From: Stenotrophomonas sp. UBA2629
Lineage (GTDB): Bacteria > Pseudomonadota > Gammaproteobacteria > Xanthomonadales > Xanthomonadaceae
Assembly: GCA_002359895.1 (NCBI GenBank)
Contig: DEOB01000007.1
Span: forward strand, 88,444-152,443
Direction: 5' to 3'
Length of the DNA: 64,000 bases
Below, one piece after another: positions 52,560 through 61,310 of the stretch. Numbering within the stretch: the first letter of the stretch is position 1; every line of letters begins with the position of its first letter. The notes below the pieces were generated by a model that made no database searches, was not told where the DNA came from, and was given only the letters and a program-made list of their open reading frames with translations. The position numbers were made by a program, and so were the translations under genes.

Positions 52560-53027
52560 GCATCTGCGCCCGGCCAATGAGGGCATGGAGGGTTTACCGG
52601 CAAGGCCAAAATTTCGCACTGGTGAAAATTTAGCCATGCATCGCAACTTGTTGTTGTAGCCATGTTTTTCAGCTTTATCCACATCTTGCTCGCATCCCAT
52701 TCCACATGTGCTGTGGAGAAGTGCCGGCTTTTGCGCTGCCGCGACAAGCGTGGGTTGTGCGTCGTGGTGGCTAAAAAATGATCAGGCATTGCAAAGCCTT
52801 GGTACGACAAGCGCACACGCGGTTATCCACATGTTGTTCGTCCGGCACTCCACATCGCCTGTGGAGAACCTCGCAGGCTGCACCGCAGGACGATTGCAGC
52901 ATCAGCGCCCTTCGAATGGATGAGCGGCTGCGCGGCCGCGTTGAATGGAGCAGGGGGCGACAGGTGGCCTTCATCGGTGCCGCAGGCTTTCCCCGGTGCG
53001 CTGTGGGTCGTGCACACGCACAGCGGG
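52560..53027. promoter_or_regulatory. Non-coding region with two matched DnaA-box modules
   Basis: No gene is supported in this stretch. Two 46-base modules (52675-52720 and 52823-52868) each begin with a perfect DnaA box TTATCCACA and end with CCACAT-N4-TGTGGAGAA, at identical internal spacing. The CCACA..TGTGG parts are inverted repeats, so each module offers further box-like sites on the other strand. CGACAAGCG also occurs twice (about 52742 and 52805). Between them is an AT-rich CTAAAAAATGATCA. Confidence 0.65.
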
Positions 53028-53660
53028 TCAACGGAACAGATCCGACTCCAGGCAGAACGTGATCAGGTCCTGGTCGCTCTGCGTACCGAGCTTGCGCATG
53101 GCGCTGACCTTCTGGGTGCTGACCGTCTTGCTGCTGCGATTCAAGTGTTTTGCGATCTCGCTGACGGTCATACCGTTGACGAACAGCCGGATGACTTCCA
53201 GTTCACGCGGAGAGAGGGCGGGTATGTTGTCGCTGCCCGGCGACGGTGGCCTGACAGCAGCAAGCTGCGGGCGATAGGTGCGGCGGGACTGCAGTATGGC
53301 CAAAGCCGTGCGCAGTTCCCGCAGATCACCTTCCTTGCGCACTACCGCGTGGGCACCGGCGCGGTACATCGCAGCCACCATCGACGGCGTTGAAATCATC
53401 GTCAATACCAGCACTTTGCAAAGTGGAAAGTGGCGGTGCAGATAAGAGATCAGCTTGATGCCATCGCCTAGTGGATCATCGTCGGGCATGTTGTAGTCGC
53501 AGATCACCAGGTCGGGCTTGAGGGCGCGCATCATTTCCACCAACGCGGCGGGCGACAGCGCCTGGCCGATGATGTTGTAGCGTGTGTCCCCCGCAATCAC
53601 GTCGCGGACGCCGGCCAGGACAATGGGATGGTCGTCGGCAATGATGATGTTCATGGTCAT
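53028..53660 (-). CDS. LuxR/RcsB-type response regulator
   Basis: 210 residues: receiver domain with phospho-Asp in LVICDYNMPDDDP, then LVLTMISTPSM and KEGD, and a C-terminal GerE/LuxR helix-turn-helix (LSPRELEVIRLFVNGMTVSEIAKHLNRSSKTVSTQKVSAM). Start overlaps the Hpt gene by ATGA, so HK-Hpt-RR is a phosphorelay; RcsB-like residues (NxxP after Asp) fit. Target genes unknown. Confidence 0.92.
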   Translation of the reverse strand: MTMNIIIADDHPIVLAGVRDVIAGDTRYNIIGQALSPAALVEMMRALKPDLVICDYNMPDDDPLGDGIKLISYLHRHFPLCKVLVLTMISTPSMVAAMYRAGAHAVVRKEGDLRELRTALAILQSRRTYRPQLAAVRPPSPGSDNIPALSPRELEVIRLFVNGMTVSEIAKHLNRSSKTVSTQKVSAMRKLGTQSDQDLITFCLESDLFR

Positions 53661-54034
53661 GCTGCCGTTTCCACGGTTGCTGTGGGCAATGGAACATGCG
53701 CGGTATTCGGCTCCGCCGCTTCCAGATAAGACAGCGTGGCATCGAGTGTTTCAAGGAAGTGACTGGCGTGCGCCATGCTCTCCTTTGGCGCGTTACCGAG
53801 AATGAGGGACCTCTCGATCCTTTCCGCTATGTCGGCCAATTGGACTGCGGAGGCAATGACCAGCGCGCCACGGATGCGATGCAGCAGCTGCTGCACTCGG
53901 CCCGTATGCTGAAGCAGCAGCGCGTTGGCCAACTGCCGCTGATCACTGCGCATGGTGGGCAGGAACACTTCGCGTACGGCCTCGGGGATGACCAGCGAGG
54001 TGAAGTGTTCCCGCGCGGAAAGGTGAGCTTTCAT
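53657..54034 (-). CDS. Histidine phosphotransfer (Hpt) domain protein
   Basis: 125-residue single-domain phosphotransfer protein. The phospho-His is His52 in QLLHRIRGALVIAS (HxxxG in place of HxxKG, with Arg for Lys), followed by QLADIAERIERSL typical of the four-helix bundle. It links the hybrid kinase (54197-57052) to the response regulator that overlaps its stop. Confidence 0.83.
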   Translation of the reverse strand: MKAHLSAREHFTSLVIPEAVREVFLPTMRSDQRQLANALLLQHTGRVQQLLHRIRGALVIASAVQLADIAERIERSLILGNAPKESMAHASHFLETLDATLSYLEAAEPNTAHVPLPTATVETAA

Positions 54035-54196
54035 CGTGGATACCGCGGGGCTGGCCGCGCCCGGCGCTCGGAGCGATGAAGAAGAATCAACACGACGGAT
54101 CCAAGGGCGTTTCGGTTACGGCCGCTCCGCTGCATTTGCCGTCTCTGCCATGTGCGGGTGAGCCGGGAGCGGTGCGGTGTGGATGATTCTGGCGGA

Positions 54197-57052
54197 TCAG
54201 TCAGGCAGCTCATGGAGGGCGGTCGCGGGCTTTGGTGACAACGCTCGGCGGAGCGCGTCGATGTGGATGGGCTTGAGCAGGTAGTCATCCATCCCTTCGC
54301 GGAGGCAGCGTGCGCGCTCCTGCTCCGAAGCATCGGCGCTGGTGCCGATGATGGGGAGCACAAAGCCACGCTCGCGAAGATGATGGGTCAGTGTCAGTCC
54401 GTCCATTTCGGGCATGTTGAGGTCTGTCAGCACAGCATCGAAGCTGTCGTTTGCGAAGTAGGCCAACGCCTCGTTTCCATCCCGGGCGGTCACTACTTTG
54501 CAGCCCAGCGTCTCCAACTGCTCCCGCAGCAGCAGCAGATTGATGGGGTTGTCCTCGGTGGCCAGTACCCGCAGGCCAAGCCCTGCATCCACTGGCTGGG
54601 CCGGCACGTCAGAGGCAGGCACAGACGCAGGTGGAATGCGCTGCAGATAGGCGATGCTCTGCGCTATAGCGCGGATGCTGAAGAGCGTCACCGTCACCTG
54701 ATCGGGGTGTGTGGGGTCGGGGCTGGGGAGGTCGCCTGCTTCGGGCAGCGCTATGACGCGTGGCCCGGGCCAGTTGGCAGCAAGGCTGTCGTGCGGATCA
54801 CTGTCCAGCAGAATAGCGCCGGCTACGATGGGGGCGGTGCCCGCCGCATGAGGCAGTACCGTTGCGCCCCAGCGCTGTAGCCATTGCGTGGCACTGTCCA
54901 CGAGCTCCGGGACGGATGCGCGTATATAGACCGGCGGAGACGGCAGAAGTTGTGGTTCATCGTCTTCAGCGGCCGCCTCCGTTGCTGTGGCAACCGGCAA
55001 TGGCAGGACAACGGTGAAGCTGCTGCCGAGCCCGGGTTCACTGACCAGGCGCAACGTGCCTTTCATCATCCGGACCAGGTGATCGCTGATGGACAGGCCC
55101 AAGCCGGTCCCTTGCCGGCGCGCGGGCCCGTCGAGCTGGCCGAAGGGCACAAACAGATGCGCCTGTTCGGACGCCGTGATGCCTTTGCCGGTGTCGGTGA
55201 CCTGCCAGCTGAGGGAAGCGACGCCATCCTGGCATTGCAGGAAGCCGACGCGCAGGAAAATGCGGCCACTGTCGGTGAACTTGATGGCGTTGCTCAGCAG
55301 ATTGCCCAGTACCTGACGGATGCGGTCTGCATCGCCCAATACCCGTGCAGGTAGCAGCGGGTCGGTGCAGACAAGAATCTGAAGCCGCTTACGTCTCGCC
55401 GAGTCGGCATAGGAGCGCAGCGTGGCTTCCGCAAGATCCAACGGAGAAAATGCTGAAACCGTGAGTGTCAGTTGCCCGGCTTCTATCCGGGAAACATCCA
55501 GCGTGTCACCTATCAGCTGCTGCAGTACCGATGACGATTGCTGGATGAGCCGCAGGTAGCGCGCCTGCTTCTCGTCCAGCTTGGTGTGCAGCAGTAGTTC
55601 CAGCGTGCCCAGCATGCCGTACAGCGGTGTGCGTATCTCATGACTCAGCATCGCCACGAAGGCGCTTTTGGCTTTGCTTGCCGTGTCGGCGGCGGTGCGG
55701 GCCGCTTCGAGCACCGATTGAACGTGATGCTGCTGGCTGATGTCATTGAATACGCACAGTAGAACGTCTTCACCGTGATAGCGGGTGGCGGCATACAGCA
55801 CCTGCAGTTGCCTGCCATCGTGCGTGCTGAAGTTGACCGGCGGGAGTGTCTGCAGGCCGTCTGGGAGCGCGCTGGGATGGCGCCATGCGCTGCTCCAGTC
55901 GCCATTGGCGGTATCGACACCCAGCCAGTCACGCGCCAGCTGGTTTTCCAGCATCACCACGCCATCGCGCCAGCGCAGCACGCACATGCCGACGGGCGCC
56001 ATGTCGATCACGGTAGCCGCAAAATCGAAGCTCTCAAGGAGTTGAGTATGCTGTTTGCGTGCGGGAGTGATCAGCTGCCGATCAACGCGCCGCATCAATG
56101 CCCACAAGGTGGCCGCGGCAAACAGGCACAGCAGCAGCGCGCCTGCAATGTGGCCGCCCATCTCGCCGATGAGCTGTGCCATTGGCAGGTGATAGACCAA
56201 ACGCCAGTCATCCTCACCGACGCTCTTCACCAAAGCCAAGCCCCTCGGCAGGCCACCAAACCACACAATCGAAAAGGAATCGTTGCGGTGCTCATCAAGC
56301 CAGCGGACGGGTAACTCGGCACCGCTGGGTGAGGTGAAGAAGGTTGTTCCATCGGTGTTGAACAGCGTTGTGCTGCCCGCGCCATGGAGTGTGAGGGCGT
56401 GTGATACGGCAGTGGCATCGAGTGAAAGGACCAACCAATTGCCGGGGGCGTGTTCGTCGCCAATGGTGCGATAGAGATAGAGCTTTGCGTCCTTCTGAGA
56501 TGAAGCCATCCAGCTTACTTTTGGAGCGCCGAAAGCGCGTGTCGCTCCTTTCTGTAGTGACGTTGCATCCAGTTCGGGAAGTGCCAGTGCGGTGGGCGGA
56601 TGCGAGGTGTGCAGCCAGTGCACCGGTGCGCCCGGCTGCATGCTGACATGCAGCAGTTGTGCACCCAGCGCAACCAGTGTGCGTTCGGTTTTTTCCGACA
56701 GCGGCAGCATCAGTGGGGTGGTGCCGTGGGAGGTGCCCAGCTGTAGGTAATGCAGGCCTGCTGTCCCCGCACTTTCAGGCAAATCGGCCGCGCGCGGAGG
56801 AAGCGGAACCACCGAGTCAGCGAGGTAGTTCAGCAGCGCCTCGCGTTGATCGAAGTACAGCTGTGCACGATAGGCGGCAGCATTCATTTCGCGGCGATGC
56901 AATGAGGTGTCTTCACTCAGCTGCGTTGCCAGGTAGAGACCCGCGGCACCCAGCAGGCAGAGTACGACGCACACGGACACCCAGCGCAGCAGCACGGTGG
57001 CGGCAGCCATGGGGGCGTCAACAACAGGGCGCCGAGGCAGGAGGCGATGCAT
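54197..57052 (-). CDS. Hybrid sensor histidine kinase (RcsC/BvgS-like)
   Basis: 951 residues. Two membrane helices at about 21-45 and 297-320 enclose a periplasmic sensor of ~250 residues. A PAS-like region follows (DMAPVGMCVLRWRDGVVML), then H-box FVAMLSHEIRTPLYGMLG, N-box LGNLLSNAIKFTDSG, DTGKGI and GTGLGLSIS, and a C-terminal receiver with Asp in VLTDLNMPEMDGL and Lys in LLKPIHI. There is no Hpt in the protein itself; it is supplied by the gene 162 bases downstream. Upstream is a terminator closing the neighbouring TonB-receptor gene. Confidence 0.93.
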   Translation of the reverse strand: MHRLLPRRPVVDAPMAAATVLLRWVSVCVVLCLLGAAGLYLATQLSEDTSLHRREMNAAAYRAQLYFDQREALLNYLADSVVPLPPRAADLPESAGTAGLHYLQLGTSHGTTPLMLPLSEKTERTLVALGAQLLHVSMQPGAPVHWLHTSHPPTALALPELDATSLQKGATRAFGAPKVSWMASSQKDAKLYLYRTIGDEHAPGNWLVLSLDATAVSHALTLHGAGSTTLFNTDGTTFFTSPSGAELPVRWLDEHRNDSFSIVWFGGLPRGLALVKSVGEDDWRLVYHLPMAQLIGEMGGHIAGALLLCLFAAATLWALMRRVDRQLITPARKQHTQLLESFDFAATVIDMAPVGMCVLRWRDGVVMLENQLARDWLGVDTANGDWSSAWRHPSALPDGLQTLPPVNFSTHDGRQLQVLYAATRYHGEDVLLCVFNDISQQHHVQSVLEAARTAADTASKAKSAFVAMLSHEIRTPLYGMLGTLELLLHTKLDEKQARYLRLIQQSSSVLQQLIGDTLDVSRIEAGQLTLTVSAFSPLDLAEATLRSYADSARRKRLQILVCTDPLLPARVLGDADRIRQVLGNLLSNAIKFTDSGRIFLRVGFLQCQDGVASLSWQVTDTGKGITASEQAHLFVPFGQLDGPARRQGTGLGLSISDHLVRMMKGTLRLVSEPGLGSSFTVVLPLPVATATEAAAEDDEPQLLPSPPVYIRASVPELVDSATQWLQRWGATVLPHAAGTAPIVAGAILLDSDPHDSLAANWPGPRVIALPEAGDLPSPDPTHPDQVTVTLFSIRAIAQSIAYLQRIPPASVPASDVPAQPVDAGLGLRVLATEDNPINLLLLREQLETLGCKVVTARDGNEALAYFANDSFDAVLTDLNMPEMDGLTLTHHLRERGFVLPIIGTSADASEQERARCLREGMDDYLLKPIHIDALRRALSPKPATALHELPD

Positions 57053-57151
57053 CGGACAATGCTATGTAGCTCGCGCCGATGATCGAATCAGATAATCCCT
57101 AAATACCGGGCATGAAGACCCTGCAAGGTGCCCTCAGCTTTTCCTAAAAGA

Positions 57152-57177
57152 CAAAGCCCGCCGGAGGGCGGGCTTTG
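57152..57177 (-). terminator. Terminator of the second TonB-receptor gene
   Basis: Eleven-base perfect stem CAAAGCCCGCC / GGCGGGCTTTG with a short GGAG loop, flanked by TCTTTT on the minus strand. It separates the receptor (57197-59992) from the kinase gene. Confidence 0.88.
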
Positions 57178-57196
57178 CGGCAAAAAACGACAGGAT

Positions 57197-59992
57197 TTAC
57201 AGCGCGCTGCCGCCCAGTTTCCATGTCAGCTGCACGAAGTAGCTGCGGCCAATGCTGTCAAACCACGAGGTGTCGTAGTACGGGTAGTTGGACCAGCTGG
57301 CGTCCTTCGGCGGCATTTTGTCGAACAGATTGTTGACCGACAGCGACACGCGGACATGATCGGTGATGTCGTACCGCGCGCCGGCATTGAAGCGCCAGCT
57401 GGAGTCGGTCCATGCATCGTTGTCGTAGTTGGCCACGCGGCCCAGGTAGTTGCCGAACAGGCTCGCACCCCACGCGCCCTTGTCCCAGCTCACGCCCAGG
57501 TTGCCCTTGGTGCGCGGCAGCGTGGTGGCGCTGAAGCTGACATCGAGCATGTCTTCCGTCGGGTCGCCCGGGTACTGCTGGCGCGTATGGCGATGCGTCC
57601 AGTTGTAGTTGCCGCTGAAGCTGAAGTCACCCGCGCTGGCGGTCTGCAGCCGGTAGTGCGCGGCCACGTCGATGCCGGAGGTTTCTTCGTTGGCGATGTT
57701 GATCGGGCCGAACAGGACGCTGGTGATCTTTCCGTCCGCATCGCGCACGACACGGGCCAATGCATCAACGCAGGTTGGCGAGTTGATGTCGACCGCTGCA
57801 CCGCCGTCGGTGACGCCGAGGCGGCAGTTGGCTTCGTCGATGCGCAGCAGTTCGCGGTCCTGCGTCTGCACCTGGTTCTCGATGCGGATCTTGTAGTAGT
57901 CCACGGCCAGATCGAAGTTGGCCACTGGCGACCAGACAAAACCGGCGGAGAATGACTTGCTGGTCTCCTCCTCCAGGTTCATGTTGCCGCTGTAGACGTC
58001 GAAGGTGCTGACGTCGTAGTTGCCAAAGTCGCGGTCGTAGCATTCGCCGTCAGTCGCACTTGCGTTGATGGAGCGGCAGGTGAAGTAATCGGTGGCGGCG
58101 CGGGTACGGTAGTAGTCATTGCCTGCAAACAGGTAATGCATGTCCGGTGCGCGGAAGCCGGTGCCATAGGAGCTACGGACCAGCAGCGTATCCAGCGGTC
58201 GCCATTCCAGGCCTGCGCTGTAGGTGAACTTGCCAGGATTCTTGTTGCCGTAGCTGTAGCGGTCGTAACGGCCGGCAAGGCTGGCATCCAGCGTGGACAG
58301 CAGTGGCGCACGCAGCTCGCCTGCCGCACTCCAGTGGTCGCGGTCGCCACGGCCATCGCCATAACGCGGGCCGTAGTAGGCATCTTCGGTCAGCGCAAGC
58401 GGATCGGGATTGATGCGATAGGACTGCTTGCCGTACTCCAGGGCGCCGGCAAAGCCGACATCGCCGGCCGGCATCGTGAACAGCGCCGAGTTGTCCACGG
58501 TGAAGCTGAGGTTGTCGTTCTTCGCCTTGGGGCGGAAGGTGGACATCGCGGCGATGGAGGCGAATTCGGCGGTGGTCAGCGGTGTGAAGAGGCGTGCCGG
58601 ATCGGGGTTGTAGATCGCATAGCCATCATCGTCATAGCCCAGGCGTTCCCCCAGGAACAGGCGGTTGGCAGCATCGGCCTTGATGCGCGGCATCTTCACT
58701 TCGGCCTTGTACTGGGAATGGTTGTAGGCCGCTTCCCAGTTCCATGCGTCGGCGAAGTAACCCTTCAGCCCGGTGGTCACCGCGAACGTCTTCTGCGTGG
58801 TGGTGTTCATGCGGTTTCTCAGGCCGCCCACTTCTTCCGGCGTGAACTGCCGCGTCCACAGCTCGCGACGATCGGTGGCCGCGTTGTAGAAGATCTTGTT
58901 GCGATAGTTGTTGGTCGATGCCGGGTCATGGAACTCCCAACCCATGTGGTCGCTGGCGACATCGTTACCATTGGTTCCGGTGAGCAGTTTGACCTTCTGG
59001 TGACCCAGCTGCACGTCGGCAAACCAGGACAGGCTGTCGGAGAAGCGATACTCGAACGAACCATAGGCGTTGGCGCCTTTGCGCTCGTTCTCGATGGTGC
59101 GATAGGCAATGGCGCGCTCGCTGCCGCAGTACGGGCCGAACTCGCCATCGGCGAGCACGGTGGTGCCTTCATTGAGGCTGGACATCGCCGCGCAGTCGTC
59201 GTCGGGCGCGATGTTCTCATCGGTTTCCCAGTTCATCAGCTGGGCGGTGAGGCGGGGCAGGCGGCGCTCGGCGGAGGGGGAGTCGAGCGTGGAATCCTGC
59301 ACGCCGCGTTCGGTGCCCCACAGCGGGCGCTTGTTCAACAGCTCAACACCCACGATGCCGCTGAAATTACCCTGCTCAAAACCGGTAGTCAGCGTCAGTT
59401 TGTGCGATTGGCCACCGCCTCGGCTGGTGTCGCCATAACGGTAATCAATGGTGGTGCCGTCGGTGGACTTCTTCAGGATGAAGTTGATCACGCCAGCCAT
59501 GGCGTCCGAGCCGTACACCGCCGAGGCGCTGCCGGTAAGCACTTCCACGCGGTCGATCATTCCCAGCGGAATGTTGCCCACGTCGGTGAAATTGCTGCGG
59601 CCATTGAGCGGTAGCGGGAAGTCGGCGATGCGGCGGCCATTGACCAGCACCAGCGTGTGGTTCGGCCCAAGCCCGCGCAGGTCCACCGCCTGTGCACCCG
59701 GCGTGGACTGCGCGCCGGTGGTGTTCTGCTGGCCCTGCGTGCTGCCGCCATTCTGGCTCAGCGAGCGCAGGACATCGGGGACGGACGTGAAGCCTGCCGA
59801 TTGAATCTGCTCGGCGGTCACCACCGTGATCGGTGCTGGCCCTTCCACCTGCGCGCGTGGAATGCGCGAACCGGTGACCTGCACAGTATCCAGTTGCTGG
59901 GGCTGGCCTCCTGTTGTGGTCTGGGCGAGGACGGGGGCAGACATGGCCAGTAGGGCCAGCTGGATTGAACACACTACTGCGCGTTTACGCAT
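57197..59992 (-). CDS. TonB-dependent receptor, probable cyanophycin-peptide uptake
   Basis: 931-residue outer-membrane receptor: signal peptide to about residue 23 (PVLAQ), LDTVQVTGSRIPRAQVEG, plug blocks VDLRGLGPNHTLVLVNGRRIAD and VEVLTGSASAVYGSDAMAGVINF, and a barrel ending in FVQLTWKLGGSAL. It is divergent, with a 184-base spacer, from genes for a secreted cyanophycinase and a secreted isoaspartyl peptidase. The ligand is therefore likely a cyanophycin fragment such as beta-Asp-Arg, which is inference from context. Confidence 0.93.
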   Translation of the reverse strand: MRKRAVVCSIQLALLAMSAPVLAQTTTGGQPQQLDTVQVTGSRIPRAQVEGPAPITVVTAEQIQSAGFTSVPDVLRSLSQNGGSTQGQQNTTGAQSTPGAQAVDLRGLGPNHTLVLVNGRRIADFPLPLNGRSNFTDVGNIPLGMIDRVEVLTGSASAVYGSDAMAGVINFILKKSTDGTTIDYRYGDTSRGGGQSHKLTLTTGFEQGNFSGIVGVELLNKRPLWGTERGVQDSTLDSPSAERRLPRLTAQLMNWETDENIAPDDDCAAMSSLNEGTTVLADGEFGPYCGSERAIAYRTIENERKGANAYGSFEYRFSDSLSWFADVQLGHQKVKLLTGTNGNDVASDHMGWEFHDPASTNNYRNKIFYNAATDRRELWTRQFTPEEVGGLRNRMNTTTQKTFAVTTGLKGYFADAWNWEAAYNHSQYKAEVKMPRIKADAANRLFLGERLGYDDDGYAIYNPDPARLFTPLTTAEFASIAAMSTFRPKAKNDNLSFTVDNSALFTMPAGDVGFAGALEYGKQSYRINPDPLALTEDAYYGPRYGDGRGDRDHWSAAGELRAPLLSTLDASLAGRYDRYSYGNKNPGKFTYSAGLEWRPLDTLLVRSSYGTGFRAPDMHYLFAGNDYYRTRAATDYFTCRSINASATDGECYDRDFGNYDVSTFDVYSGNMNLEEETSKSFSAGFVWSPVANFDLAVDYYKIRIENQVQTQDRELLRIDEANCRLGVTDGGAAVDINSPTCVDALARVVRDADGKITSVLFGPINIANEETSGIDVAAHYRLQTASAGDFSFSGNYNWTHRHTRQQYPGDPTEDMLDVSFSATTLPRTKGNLGVSWDKGAWGASLFGNYLGRVANYDNDAWTDSSWRFNAGARYDITDHVRVSLSVNNLFDKMPPKDASWSNYPYYDTSWFDSIGRSYFVQLTWKLGGSAL

Positions 59993-60110
59993 GTATCAGC
60001 TCTCTGATGAAAAGTGTCCTAGGAAATCCCGTTCCAGCGCCTCAGAAGGTGCCGGTTGCCCGTGTCAGAAAAAGAGAAGGGCTGCCGCATCTAACACCTT
60101 TTTTACAAGC

Positions 60111-60156
60111 TTGACCACTGCCGGAAAGTCTGGCATTAGGGCTGTAAGCGATTACA
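60111..60156 (+). promoter_or_regulatory. Promoter with LacI-type operator before cyanophycinase
   Basis: TTGACC (60111-60116), 17 bases, then CATTAG (60134-60139) is a plausible sigma-70 promoter. A perfect palindrome TGTAAGCGATTACA (60143-60156), matching the LacI/GalR operator style, would cover the transcription start, 20 bases before the ATG. No LacI-family gene is in the window. Confidence 0.55.
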
Positions 60157-60176
60157 CGTGCGGGCTGGATGGCGTG

Positions 60177-61199
60177 ATGAAACGTAAGACTTCTCTATTC
60201 GGCCGATGGGCTCTATTGGCGCTGCTGAGCGTGGCGGCGGGCACCGCTGCTGCGCAGGATGTGCGCGGCACTTCGGCCACCGGTTACCGCTATTACAAAA
60301 TTGGCGATCTCGCTGCCGCGCGGCCGGGTAAAACCGAGGCGGCGATGCTGCTGATGGGCGGTGGCGACTTCGCCCCGGAAGCCCTGCACTGGTGGGTCGA
60401 GCGGGCCGGCCATGGCCGTGTGGTGGTGCTGCGCGCCTCTGGCACCGATGAGCTGCAGAACGAGATCTACAACGACATCGGCGGCGTCACTGCGGTGCAG
60501 ACGCTGGTGTTCGAGAGCAGCAAAGCAGCCGACGATCCGGCCGTGCTGCGTGTGGTGCGCGGTGCCGATGCAATCTTTATCGCAGGCGGCGATCAGTCGC
60601 GTTACATCCGTTTCTGGAAAGGCACTGCACTCAATGCTGCATTGGATGAGCACATCCGAGCGGGCAAGCCCATTGGTGGTACAAGTGCCGGCCTGGCCAT
60701 CCTCGGAGCTTATGCCTATGGCGCATTGGATGGCGGTAGCGTCAATTCGCATGCCGCCATGAACGACCCCATGGGAAGCAAGGTCACCATGGACAAGAAT
60801 TTCCTGACCATGCCGTATCTGTCCAACGTAGTGACCGACACCCACTTCGCCAAGCGTGATCGCCTGGGCCGCCTGATCGTGTTTGTCGCTCGCGCCGCGA
60901 AAGAGAAAGGGCAGAGCGATATCGTCGGCATCGGCGTGGACGAAGACACGGCGTTGTGCGTGGAAGCAGACGGTCGTGGTCGCGTCTATTCGTTGAATGA
61001 CGGCTATGCGTGGCTGGTGATGCCGCGCCATGCTGCCAGCCGGTTGAGCAACGGCGAGCCCCTGGATTTCAGTGCGATTCCGGTTACCGGAGTGGGGGCG
61101 GGCAGCCGTCTGCATCTGGATGGTTTCAAAGTCGACAACGCAGCTTTCACCGCTGTGGCCAGTGTGGTGGAGGGCGAGCTGCAGCTGCGGCCGCATTGA
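60177..61199 (+). CDS. Secreted cyanophycinase
   Basis: 340-residue serine hydrolase of peptidase family S51. Signal peptide ends near AAAQ (residue 27), so it is periplasmic or extracellular like CphE, not cytoplasmic like CphB. Hallmarks are FIAGGDQSRYIRFW (134-147) and nucleophile Ser170 in IGGTSAGLA, plus SHAAMNDP and DTHFAKRDRLGRL. It would cut cyanophycin (poly-Asp with Arg side groups) to beta-Asp-Arg dipeptides. The downstream terminator is separate from the isoaspartyl-peptidase gene, so each may have its own promoter. Confidence 0.9.
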   Translation: MKRKTSLFGRWALLALLSVAAGTAAAQDVRGTSATGYRYYKIGDLAAARPGKTEAAMLLMGGGDFAPEALHWWVERAGHGRVVVLRASGTDELQNEIYNDIGGVTAVQTLVFESSKAADDPAVLRVVRGADAIFIAGGDQSRYIRFWKGTALNAALDEHIRAGKPIGGTSAGLAILGAYAYGALDGGSVNSHAAMNDPMGSKVTMDKNFLTMPYLSNVVTDTHFAKRDRLGRLIVFVARAAKEKGQSDIVGIGVDEDTALCVEADGRGRVYSLNDGYAWLVMPRHAASRLSNGEPLDFSAIPVTGVGAGSRLHLDGFKVDNAAFTAVASVVEGELQLRPH

Positions 61200-61223
61200 G
61201 CGTTATGCCCAAGGCATGACTAC

Positions 61224-61243
61224 AGGGGGCTTCGGCCCCTTTT
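61224..61243 (+). terminator. Terminator after cyanophycinase
   Basis: GGGGC / GCCCC stem with TTCG tetraloop and TTTT, 25 bases past the stop. Confidence 0.75.
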
Positions 61244-61310
61244 CCATGGGCGACTGTTCAGGTCGTGAGCGGGACGCCTAGAATCGGGTTCCTTTCCGGA
61301 GTGAAGAAAC

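Noticed and set aside
52560..53027. Chromosome origin oriC
   Set aside because: DnaA boxes are present, but dnaA, dnaN, rpmH, gidA or parAB are not beside them, and only two perfect boxes are seen.
58136..59614. 492-codon plus-strand frame
   Set aside because: Opposite the second TonB-receptor gene; no recognisable domain.
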